Below are positions 25,892 through 33,365 of a stretch of DNA of 64,000 nucleotides, piece by piece. A program made the translations under genes and the position numbers. The notes below the pieces were generated by a model. It worked only from the letters and a program-made list of their open reading frames with translations. It did no database searches and was not told the DNA's origin. Numbering within the stretch: position 1 is the first letter of the stretch; each line of letters opens with the position of its first letter. The DNA is from Stenotrophomonas sp046736075 (lineage in GTDB: Bacteria > Pseudomonadota > Gammaproteobacteria > Xanthomonadales > Xanthomonadaceae): contig NZ_CP177163.1 of assembly GCF_046736075.1 (NCBI RefSeq), forward strand, positions 1,550,001 to 1,614,000, in the 5' to 3' direction.

Positions 25892-27963
25892 CGGCTGCGC
25901 TCCGGCGCGGTGGGCGGTGCGGCGGCAGGCGGTGGCGGTGCACCCGGCAGCGGCGCGGGCAGCGGCGCAGGCTCGGGCGCGGCAGGCACACCCACCTGCA
26001 CCGGCAGCAGTTCCAGCGTCGCAGCAGCGGCATCGCCGGCCTGGCGCACGTTGAGGTCGCCGCCGTCGAAGGCGGTGATGCCGATCGCGGTGGTGCCGCG
26101 CTCGCTGTCCAGCGGCTCCAGGCCATCGGGCATCTTGCCCAGCAGCCAGGCATCGAACAGCTTGCGGGCGATCGGCGCGGCCGCCGAGCCGCCGTAGCCG
26201 CCGCCTTCCACCGCGATGGCCAGCGCGATCACCGGGTTTTCGGCCGGCGCGAAGCCGACGAACAACGACCGGTGGCGCAGGTGCAGCGGCAGGCTCTTGG
26301 GATTGACGGCCGCAGTGCCGCGGCGGCTGATCACCTGCGCGGTACCGGTCTTGCCGGCGATGGTGTACGGCGCGCCGGCGGCCGCGCGCGCGCCGCTGCC
26401 GCCCGGGCGCATGGTCCCCATCATGCCTTCGCGCACCGCCTGCAGATTGCTGGCGTTGGGGCTGATCGGCTTGGTCGGGCCGGCTTCCACGGCGGTCCAC
26501 TCGGCGTCGAAACCATCGCGCTCCTGCATCACCAGGTGCGGCGTGCGCAGTTGGCCGTCGCCGATGCCGCCCACCCCATGCACCAGCTGCAGCGGGGTGA
26601 CCTTCCAGTCGCCCTGGCCGATGCTGACGTTGACCGTGTCGCCCGGGTACCAGCGCTCCTTGCGCGCCTTGTACTTGTTCTGCGGCGAGGGCAGGATGCC
26701 GCCGATCTCGCCGGTCAGGTCGATACCGGTGGGTGCACCGAAGCCGTAGTACCCCATGTACTGGTCGAAGCGCTCGATGCCCATGTCCAGCGCCAGCCGG
26801 TAGTAGTACGTGTTGACCGACTGGGTGATCGACTTGCGCAGGTCGGTCCAGCCATGCCCGCCGCGGTTGGCATCGCCCCAGCCACGCGAGGTACCCGGCA
26901 GGTAGAACATGCCGGTGGACAGGATCTTGTCTTCGGGCTTGCGCACGCCGCTGTCCAGCCCGGCCAGGCCGATCAGCGGCTTGATGGTCGAACCCGGTGC
27001 CACGCCACCCAGTACCAGGCGGTTGAACTGCGGCCGCGAGGGGTTGTCGTTGAGGGCCTTGAAGTCGGCATGGGAGATGCCGTTGACGAACAGGTTGGGG
27101 TCGTAGGATGGCAGGCTGACCATCGCCAGCACTTCACCGGTGCGCGGGTCCATCGCCACCGCCGCACCTTCGAAGTCGCCGAAGGCGGCCACCATCGCGC
27201 GCTGCAGGTCGGTGTCGATGGACAGGCGCAGGTCGCTGCCGGACTGCGCGGCGACGCGGCCGATGGTGCGGATGGCACGGCCCTGCACGTTGGTTTCAAC
27301 CTGCTCGTAGCCGACCTTGCCGCGCAGCTGTGCTTCGTAATAGCGCTCCAGCCCGGACTTGCCGATGTGGGTCAGCGCGGCGTTGCCCTCGCCCAGCATC
27401 TCCAGGTCCTTGTCATCCACGCGGCCGACGTAGCCGATGATGTGCGCGAACAGGTCGCCGTACGGGTAGCGCCGGGTCAGGTAGGGCTCCAGCTCCACGC
27501 CCGGGAACCGCCAGCGGTCCACCGCGAAGCGCGCCATTTCCTCGTCGGTGACGCGCAGTTTCAGCGTGACCGGAAGGAAGCTGCGACGCGCCTTGCGCGA
27601 CTTGTTGAAGGTCTCGATATCTTCCGGGCTCAGGTCCAGGATCTTCGCCAACCCGGCCAGGGTGGCATCCATGTCCTTGACCTTGTCCGGGGTGATGTCG
27701 AGCCGGAACGCCGGCACGTTCTCGGCCAGCAGCCGGCCGTTGCGGTCGTAGATCATCCCGCGCCCGGGCACCACCGGGCGCGGCTTGATCCGGTTGGCTT
27801 CCGAGCGCGTGGCGTAGATGTCGTGGTCGAGCACCTGCAGCTTGAAGTACCAGGCGCCCAGTCCGAACAGGCAGACCAGCACGCCGAGGAAACCCAGCGC
27901 GGCACGGCGCCGGAACTGCTCGGCTTCGGCATGGGGGTTCTTGGCCTGGCGGCGCATGTTCAT
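25888..27963 (-). CDS. mrdA: penicillin-binding protein 2
   Basis: A 691-residue class B PBP, the transpeptidase partner of RodA in elongation. There is one N-terminal membrane helix (about 22-40). A pedestal domain follows with RPVVPGRGMIYDRNGRLLAEN and HIIGYVGRV. The transpeptidase domain has catalytic Ser325 in GSTIKP, SVN in ITQSVNTYYY, and KTG in IAGKTGTAQV. The C-terminal 35-40 residues form an unusual Pro/Ala tail (PAPLPAPLPGAPPPPAAAPP) beyond the usual family length. ATG at 27963 is 1 bp from the mreD stop. Confidence 0.96.
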   Translation of the reverse strand: MNMRRQAKNPHAEAEQFRRRAALGFLGVLVCLFGLGAWYFKLQVLDHDIYATRSEANRIKPRPVVPGRGMIYDRNGRLLAENVPAFRLDITPDKVKDMDATLAGLAKILDLSPEDIETFNKSRKARRSFLPVTLKLRVTDEEMARFAVDRWRFPGVELEPYLTRRYPYGDLFAHIIGYVGRVDDKDLEMLGEGNAALTHIGKSGLERYYEAQLRGKVGYEQVETNVQGRAIRTIGRVAAQSGSDLRLSIDTDLQRAMVAAFGDFEGAAVAMDPRTGEVLAMVSLPSYDPNLFVNGISHADFKALNDNPSRPQFNRLVLGGVAPGSTIKPLIGLAGLDSGVRKPEDKILSTGMFYLPGTSRGWGDANRGGHGWTDLRKSITQSVNTYYYRLALDMGIERFDQYMGYYGFGAPTGIDLTGEIGGILPSPQNKYKARKERWYPGDTVNVSIGQGDWKVTPLQLVHGVGGIGDGQLRTPHLVMQERDGFDAEWTAVEAGPTKPISPNASNLQAVREGMMGTMRPGGSGARAAAGAPYTIAGKTGTAQVISRRGTAAVNPKSLPLHLRHRSLFVGFAPAENPVIALAIAVEGGGYGGSAAAPIARKLFDAWLLGKMPDGLEPLDSERGTTAIGITAFDGGDLNVRQAGDAAAATLELLPVQVGVPAAPEPAPLPAPLPGAPPPPAAAPPTAPERSR

Positions 27964-27964
27964 G

Positions 27965-28450
27965 TCAGCGCCCGCGACGTCCGAAGCGCACGGCGTCGAG
28001 CAGCATGAACACCAGCGGCCACAGCCCCATGCCCAGCAGCGGCGCCCACCAGTACGACCACGGCAGGGTCGGTTCGCCCACCACGATGTGCACCACCGCG
28101 CTGACGATGCGGTCGTTGAACAGCAGCCCGCCGATGGCCAGCATCTGCTGGGACATCGGGAAGAAGCGGATCCGTGCACGGAAGCGCTGCAGGATGAAGG
28201 TCAGCATGACCAGGCGCAGCGACTGTTCGCCGAGCACCCCGCCGTACAGCAGGTCAGCCACCACGCCGCTGGCAAAGGCGATGCCCAGGCCGACCCGGTC
28301 GGGCGCTTCGATCACCCAGTAGGCCAGCACCAGCGCCAGCCAATACGGACGCAGCGGCTGCAGCAGCGACGGCAACGGCAGCAGGCCCAGCAGCAGGGCC
28401 AGCACCAGGCTGACCGGCAGCACCCAGGGTTTGTCGCGCAGGCGGCTCAT
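27965..28450 (-). CDS. mreD: rod shape-determining membrane protein MreD
   Basis: A 161-residue protein with five or six membrane helices, the third Mre component of the elongasome. Family features include the first helix LPVSLVLALLLGLLPLP, then RPYWLALVLAYWVIEAPDRVGLGIAFASGVVADLLYGGVLGEQSL with the conserved Asp-Leu-Leu-Gly-like stretch. The start overlaps the mreC stop by 4 nt and the stop is next to the mrdA start. Confidence 0.94.
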   Translation of the reverse strand: MSRLRDKPWVLPVSLVLALLLGLLPLPSLLQPLRPYWLALVLAYWVIEAPDRVGLGIAFASGVVADLLYGGVLGEQSLRLVMLTFILQRFRARIRFFPMSQQMLAIGGLLFNDRIVSAVVHIVVGEPTLPWSYWWAPLLGMGLWPLVFMLLDAVRFGRRGR

Positions 28451-29496
28451 CGCTGTTCCTCCGGCGGCGGTACGCCCGTTTCGCGGGGTGCGATGGCCGG
28501 CGATGCCGGGCCAGCGGCCGGCACCACCGGGACGGTGGGCGGGGGTTGGCGGCCGGCGACCGGTGGGGCCGCCGGGCCGCCGGCGGCTTCGGAGAGCTGC
28601 AGGTTCGGCGGGACGTGGATGGCGGCACCGGGCCTGAGCAGCAAAACGTCTCGGCCACGGTCGAGCTGGGCGGCGGGCTTGAGCTCGCCCACCAGGAAGG
28701 CGTGGGTGTCGTCCGGGCGCAGCGCGGTGATGCTGCCGACCGGGAACCCGGCCGGGAAGCGGCCGCCCAGGCCGGAGGTGACGATCTCATCGCCCACTTC
28801 GACCCCTGCGCTGAGCGGGATGTCGCGCAGTTCCAGGGTGTCGCCGCGCCCGTAGACGATCAGGCGCACGCCATTGCGCGCCACCGTCACCGGTACGGCA
28901 TGGTCCGGGTCGGTCAGCAGCAGCACCGTGGCACTGTTGCCGGTCGTGGCGATCACCTGCCCCATCAGGCCGCCGGCATCGATCACCGCCTGCCCCATGT
29001 GCACCCCGTCGCGGGTGCCTGCGGCCAGTACCAGGCGCTGGCGCACCGGGTCCAGGTCGATGTCCAGGATCGGCGCCAGCTGCACGTCCAGGCCGCTGCG
29101 CTCGGCCACGTTGAGCAGTTCGCGCAGCTGGGCGTTGTCCAGCGCGGCGGTCTGCAGGCGGGTCAGGCGCGCATTGGCGATCAGCAGCTGGTTGCGCAGC
29201 TCGCGGTTCTCGGCCACCAGCTGGCCGTGGCTGGCCGCGTTGTCCTTGACCTGGGTGCCAAGCCTGCCCGGCAACCCGGCCAGGGCCCAGACCGGCTGCA
29301 CCAGCACATTGGCCTGCGCGCGCAGGCGGGCGAGCCAGCCGGCCTGGTCGTCAAGCACGATCAGGACGATGGCCAGGGCCAGGTAGGCAAGCAGCCGCAG
29401 CGGGCTGCTGGCATCACCCTGGCGGGAGGCTACGGGAGGACCGGCATAAGGCGGCACGACAGGCTTCGACTGGAAAAGGTGTTGGGGATGCGACAA
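28447..29496 (-). CDS. mreC: rod shape-determining protein MreC
   Basis: A 349-residue bitopic protein with a membrane helix at about 33-50 (LRLLAYLALAIVLIVLDD) and a coiled coil at about 85-125 (LVAENRELRNQLLIANARLTRL). The periplasmic beta domains carry LVLAAGTRDGVHMGQAVIDAGGLMGQVI and DEIVTSGLGGRFPAGFPVGSI. The last 70 residues are a Pro/Ala tail, and bases 28498-28528 within it read as a REP-like palindrome translated in frame. The start is uncertain: the longest frame begins with TTG at 29496, and a GTG near residue 13 is an alternative. It is 86 bp after mreB. Confidence 0.93.
   Translation of the reverse strand: MSHPQHLFQSKPVVPPYAGPPVASRQGDASSPLRLLAYLALAIVLIVLDDQAGWLARLRAQANVLVQPVWALAGLPGRLGTQVKDNAASHGQLVAENRELRNQLLIANARLTRLQTAALDNAQLRELLNVAERSGLDVQLAPILDIDLDPVRQRLVLAAGTRDGVHMGQAVIDAGGLMGQVIATTGNSATVLLLTDPDHAVPVTVARNGVRLIVYGRGDTLELRDIPLSAGVEVGDEIVTSGLGGRFPAGFPVGSITALRPDDTHAFLVGELKPAAQLDRGRDVLLLRPGAAIHVPPNLQLSEAAGGPAAPPVAGRQPPPTVPVVPAAGPASPAIAPRETGVPPPEEQR
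28498..28528. repeat. degenerate REP inside the mreC coding tail
   Basis: GCCGGCGATGCCGGGCCAGCGGCCGGCACCAC matches an inverted GTAGTGCCGGCC-type element with a short insertion in its left arm. It is read through in frame as part of the MreC Pro/Ala tail (VVPAAGPASPA). Confidence 0.6.
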
Positions 29497-29582
29497 CGCC
29501 CCAGCGCTGCGATGCCCGGCGTGGCGCGCACGCCACCGGCATCACGCGCAGGGGCGCGTCCGTCGAACAGGTCCGGTACGGC

Positions 29583-30629
29583 TTACTCCGGCGCAAAGAA
29601 CTCGCTGCCGTGCATGTCCACCAGTTCCAGCGCACGACCGCCACCGCGGGCCACGCAGGTCAGCGGGTCGTCGGCCACCTGCACGTGCAGCCCGGTTTCC
29701 TCGGAGATCAGGCGGTCCAGGTCGCGCAGCAGCGCGCCACCGCCGGTCAGCACGATGCCGCGCTCGGCGACGTCGGCGCACAGTTCCGGCGGGGTCTGCT
29801 CCAGCGCCAGCTTGACCGCGCTGACGATGCCCGACAGCGGTTCGTGCAGGGCTTCGAGCACCTCGTTGGAGCTGATCTTGATCATCTTCGGCACGCCCTC
29901 GGCGAGGTTGCGCCCGGAGATCTCCATCTCGATCACTTCGGCCTGCGGGTAGGCGCAGCCCAGCTCGACCTTGATGCGCTCGGCGGTGGCTTCACCGATC
30001 AGCATGCCGTGGTTGCGGCGCACGTAGTTGGTGATCGACTCGTCGAAGCGGTCGCCACCGATGCGCACCGACGCCGAGTAGACGATGCCGTTCAGCGAGA
30101 TCACGGCCACTTCGGTGGTACCGCCGCCGATGTCGATGACCATCGAACCGCGCGCTTCGGTCACCGGCATGCCGGCGCCGATCGCAGCGGCCATCGGTTC
30201 CTCGATCAGGAACACGTCGCGCGCACCGGCCTCTTCGGCCGATTCCTTGATCGCGCGGCGCTCGACCTGGGTCGAGCCGGCCGGCACGCACACCAGCACG
30301 CGCGGGCTCGGGCGCAGGAAGCGCGACTTGTGCACCTTCTTGATGAAGTGCTTGAGCATCGCCTCGGTGTAGGTGAAGTCGGCGATGACGCCGTCCTTCA
30401 TCGGGCGGATGGTGGTGATATGGCCCGGGGTACGGCCCAGCATCTGCTTGGCCTCGGCGCCGACCGCGGCGACCGAACGGGTGCCACCGATGGCGCGGTC
30501 CTGGCGCACGGCCACGACCGACGGCTCATTCAGCACGATCCCCTGCCCACGCACGAAAATGAGGGTGTTGGCCGTGCCCAGGTCGATGGACAGGTCATTG
30601 GAGAACATGCCACGCAGTTTCTTGAACAT
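29583..30629 (-). CDS. mreB: rod shape-determining protein MreB
   Basis: A 348-residue actin homologue that organises lateral cell-wall synthesis under the inner membrane. Actin-fold motifs are DLSIDLGTANTLIFVRGQGI (phosphate 1), the RPMKDGVIADF loop, VIDIGGGTTEVAVISL (phosphate 2), EIKVE-like ERIKVELGCAYP and VLTGGGALLRDLDRL (adenosine). The amphipathic N-terminus MFKKLRGMF is the membrane anchor. ATG at 30629 is used; a frame to 30767 adds residues not found in MreB. It heads the leftward mreB-mreC-mreD-mrdA-rodA block. Confidence 0.97.
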   Translation of the reverse strand: MFKKLRGMFSNDLSIDLGTANTLIFVRGQGIVLNEPSVVAVRQDRAIGGTRSVAAVGAEAKQMLGRTPGHITTIRPMKDGVIADFTYTEAMLKHFIKKVHKSRFLRPSPRVLVCVPAGSTQVERRAIKESAEEAGARDVFLIEEPMAAAIGAGMPVTEARGSMVIDIGGGTTEVAVISLNGIVYSASVRIGGDRFDESITNYVRRNHGMLIGEATAERIKVELGCAYPQAEVIEMEISGRNLAEGVPKMIKISSNEVLEALHEPLSGIVSAVKLALEQTPPELCADVAERGIVLTGGGALLRDLDRLISEETGLHVQVADDPLTCVARGGGRALELVDMHGSEFFAPE

Positions 30630-30904
30630 CTGGGAGTTGATCCTGAGGGGTGTCGCGCCCAACGCGGGATGGCGAAAAAATGGGCAGAATTCGAGGCAGA
30701 CAAGCCTAGCAATCCCCCTGTGCGCGAGCAAGGACAAATCTGGTGCAAAGCCAGCCTTCACGGCCATTCAGCCCAATCCGGACAGCCCAGGTTCTGGCCC
30801 TGTGGCGTCTCACCCGTTAACCTTTGCGCCGCAGGGCGCCCGAGGGCGCCGTTTCGTTGCCCGCCCGACGGGCCTCAACACCCTCTCCGCATAGGCCTTA
30901 ATCG

Positions 30905-31843
30905 ATGTCCGCTTTGATCTGTGGTTCTCTTGCCTTCGACACCATCATGGTGTTCCCGGACCAGTTCAAGAATCACATCCTGCCGGACAAGGTCCACATT
31001 CTGAACGTGTCGTTCCTGGTCCCGCGCATGCGCCGCGAGTTCGGCGGCTGCGCCGGCAACATCGCCTACAACCTGCACCTGCTGGGCGGCGAGCCGATCC
31101 CGATGGGCACCGTGGGCTCGGACTTCGGGCCGTACCGCGAGTACTTCCAGGGCCTGGGCATCGACCTGAGCCGGGTCAAGGTGATCGACGAACTGTTCAC
31201 CCCGCAGGCGTTCATCACCACCGACCACGACAACAACCAGATCACCGCCTTCCACCCGGGCGCGATGATGCGGTCCTACGAGAACCACGTGAAGGACGTG
31301 CCGGGCGTGACCCTGGGCCTGGTCGGCCCGGACGGCCGCGAAGGCATGATCCAGAACTCGCAGGAATTCTTCGACGGTGGCGTCCCGTTCATCTTCGACC
31401 CCGGCCAGGCCATGCCGCTGTTCAACGGCCCGGAACTGCGCACCTTCATCGAGCAGGCCGACTACGTGGTGGTCAACGACTACGAGTCCAACCTGCTGCA
31501 GGAGCGCACCGGCTGGGACGAAAAGCAGATCGTGAGCCGGGTCAAGGCCTACATCACCACCCGCGGCCCGAAGGGTGCGGTCATCCACACCCCGGAAAAG
31601 ACCTACGACATCCCGCCGGCGCACGAGCGCCGCGTGGTCGACCCGACCGGCTGTGGCGACGCGTTCCGCGCCGGCCTGATCTACGGCATCGAGAAGGGCT
31701 ACGACTGGCTGACGATCGGCCGCATGGGCAACCTGATGGGCGCGCTGAAGGTCGAACACCCCGGCACCCAGAACCAGCGCTTCACCTTCGATGAGTTCAA
31801 CGAACAGTTCAAGCAGCAGTTCGGTTACGCGCTGAACGCATGA
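30905..31843 (+). CDS. PfkB-family carbohydrate/adenosine kinase
   Basis: A 312-residue ribokinase-fold enzyme. The N-terminal SALICGSLAFDTIMVF and REFGGCAGNIAYNLHLLGGEPIPMGTVGSDFG are the substrate lid and sugar-binding region. VVVNDYES precedes the ATP site. The PfkB signature 2, VVDPTGCGDAFRAGLIYGI, holds the catalytic Asp and the anion hole. The sequence resembles the bacterial adenosine-kinase-like subgroup (nucleoside plus ATP to nucleotide), but other sugars cannot be excluded. It is divergent from mreB with 275 bp between. Confidence 0.85.
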   Translation: MSALICGSLAFDTIMVFPDQFKNHILPDKVHILNVSFLVPRMRREFGGCAGNIAYNLHLLGGEPIPMGTVGSDFGPYREYFQGLGIDLSRVKVIDELFTPQAFITTDHDNNQITAFHPGAMMRSYENHVKDVPGVTLGLVGPDGREGMIQNSQEFFDGGVPFIFDPGQAMPLFNGPELRTFIEQADYVVVNDYESNLLQERTGWDEKQIVSRVKAYITTRGPKGAVIHTPEKTYDIPPAHERRVVDPTGCGDAFRAGLIYGIEKGYDWLTIGRMGNLMGALKVEHPGTQNQRFTFDEFNEQFKQQFGYALNA

Positions 31844-31845
31844 CG

Positions 31846-31870
31846 GCAGCCGGGTAGAACCCGGCGCTAC
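31846..31870. repeat. REP element between convergent kinase and HAD genes
   Basis: GCAGCCGGGTAGAACCCGGCGCTAC, an inverted GTAGCGCCGGGTTCTACCCG-type REP. Its GTAG head (minus strand) gives the stop codon of the HAD gene; its other end is 2 bp after the kinase stop. Confidence 0.88.
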
Positions 31871-32496
31871 GGGTGTTGCCAGGTCTCCAGTACCTGGCGG
31901 CAGTCGGCCAGGTGCCAGCAGGCCAGGCCAGGCCACGGGTTGTCCGGGGCGTTGACCAGCAGGGTGCGGGTGCCCGCCGCGCGCCCGCATTCCAGGTCGA
32001 AGCGGTAGTCGCCCACCATCACCACCTGCGCGGGGTCCACCTGCCAGCGCCGCACGAAGTGCAGCAGCCCGGCCGGCGACGGCTTCGGCTCGGCTTCGTC
32101 GCGGCCGATGATGTCGTCCGCGCCGAACACATCGCCCAGCCCGATCGCCTGCAGCGTCACCTCGGCCAGCGTGCGCGCATTGCGGGTCAGGATGCCCAGC
32201 CGGCAGCCCTGCGCCTGCAGCGCGCGTACCAGCGCCACGGCGCCCGGAGCCGGCTGCGCGGCCTCCGCCAGCGTGCGCTCGTGTTCCAGCAGCCAGGCGT
32301 GCTTGGCCGTGGCCGCCTCGGCCGACAGCCCAGCCAGGTGGGCCAGGATGTCCTCCTCCACCGGAATGCCCAGCGCGCGCTTGATCTGGTCGAAGTCATG
32401 CACCGCCACGGTCAGGGTGCCGTCCATGTCGAACACCCAGTGGCGGATCGCCGACAGCGGTGCCGCTGACGGCCGCGCGGCATCGGCCACGGTCAC
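31867..32496 (-). CDS. HAD-superfamily phosphatase (IA type)
   Basis: A 209-residue hydrolase. Motif I is WVFDMDGTLTVAVHDFDQ (nucleophile Asp and acid/base Asp), motif II LGILTRNART, the Lys site is RDEAEPKPSPAGL, and motifs III/IV are VVMVGDYRFDLECGRAAG. The cap is small and helical. Relatives are phosphoglycolate-phosphatase-like enzymes or nucleotidases; the substrate is not evident. The GTG start at 32496 overlaps the TGA of the upstream lipoprotein gene (GTGA). The TAG stop is part of a REP element. Confidence 0.86.
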   Translation of the reverse strand: MTVADAARPSAAPLSAIRHWVFDMDGTLTVAVHDFDQIKRALGIPVEEDILAHLAGLSAEAATAKHAWLLEHERTLAEAAQPAPGAVALVRALQAQGCRLGILTRNARTLAEVTLQAIGLGDVFGADDIIGRDEAEPKPSPAGLLHFVRRWQVDPAQVVMVGDYRFDLECGRAAGTRTLLVNAPDNPWPGLACWHLADCRQVLETWQHP

Positions 32497-33221
32497 TCCC
32501 ACCACTTCGGCATGCGGGTGGTATCCACCCCACCGGTCTCGAACACCGCCGTACGGGTGCCGCCGGCCTTGACCGGGAATTCGATGCTGATCACCTTGGC
32601 CTTGCGCGCCAGCTTCCACAGCGCCTTCTGGTCGGTGATGAACAGCGCGATCGCCTCGTCGGTCTGCGGCCGCCAGGCGGCCATCGCGATCGGCTTGCCG
32701 CCATCCACGCTGACCTGCACCTTGCACTGCGGGCAGCGGAAGTCGCCCGCCTGCAGCACCAGGTAGGCGTGCCGTTCCCACTGGGGGTGGTCGCGGAACA
32801 CCAGCTGCACCGTCTTGGCACCGCTGCCGTCCACGTCCACGCGCTCCTTGCTGTAGATCTGCGCCGAGAACTGCGTGCCCTTGCCCACCGGAATCTGGTT
32901 GTACTGCCACAGGGCCTGCATGCGGCGCAGGTCGCGCGCGGCCTCGGCCTTGACCTTCACCTCGGCGTAGCCCGGCTCGATCCGTGCCGCCACGTCGGTG
33001 TCCTTGTACTGGTCCAGCAGCGACCCGCCGTGGATGCGCGCACGCTCCCAGTCCTGGGCGGCCACCGCCATGTCGTACTGCTTGGCCACGCCTTCGGCCT
33101 TCGCCTCCTGCTGCGCCTTGGCAGCGGCAGCGGCAGCCTCCTGTGCCTTGCGCTCTTCCTCGGGATTGCTGCAGGCGGCCAGGGCCAGCGTGCAGGCCGC
33201 GATGAGGATCAGTCGTTTCAT
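32493..33221 (-). CDS. lipoprotein of unknown function with CxxC motif
   Basis: A 242-residue lipoprotein (lipobox LALAACSNP). Residues 22-50 are a charged Ala/Glu/Lys/Gln-rich coiled coil. The globular part has DMAVAAQDWERARIHGGSLL, VQLVFRDHPQWERHAYLVLQAGDFRCPQCKVQVSVDG with a CPQC pair, and ends DTTRMPKWWE. I do not recognise a family. The CPQC could form a disulfide or bind a metal. It is coupled to the HAD gene by a GTGA overlap. Confidence 0.78.
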   Translation of the reverse strand: MKRLILIAACTLALAACSNPEEERKAQEAAAAAAKAQQEAKAEGVAKQYDMAVAAQDWERARIHGGSLLDQYKDTDVAARIEPGYAEVKVKAEAARDLRRMQALWQYNQIPVGKGTQFSAQIYSKERVDVDGSGAKTVQLVFRDHPQWERHAYLVLQAGDFRCPQCKVQVSVDGGKPIAMAAWRPQTDEAIALFITDQKALWKLARKAKVISIEFPVKAGGTRTAVFETGGVDTTRMPKWWE

Positions 33222-33280
33222 TGCAGACGTCCGGTTCGGGAGTTTTCCCCGAGTTTACCGAGGTTGCCGCGCCACAAAAG

Positions 33281-33306
33281 AAAACGGCGGGTTTCCCCGC
33301 CGTTTT
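33281..33306. terminator. intrinsic terminator after the M1 peptidase gene
   Basis: AAAACGGCGGG-TTTC-CCCGCCGTTTT: a strong stem with short A/T tracts on both sides, 56 bp beyond the stop of the leftward M1 peptidase gene and before the lipoprotein gene start. Confidence 0.85.
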
Positions 33307-33341
33307 CAGGCACTGCATCGCGCGGTGTTGGCTGGCCGGGG

Positions 33342-33365
33342 GTGCCGGCCAGCGGCCGGCACTAC
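33342..33365. repeat. REP element overlapping the M1 peptidase stop codon
   Basis: Inverted GTAGTGCCGGCCGCTGGCCG-type element. On the minus strand its GTAG head contains the TAG stop of the M1 peptidase gene. Confidence 0.9.
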
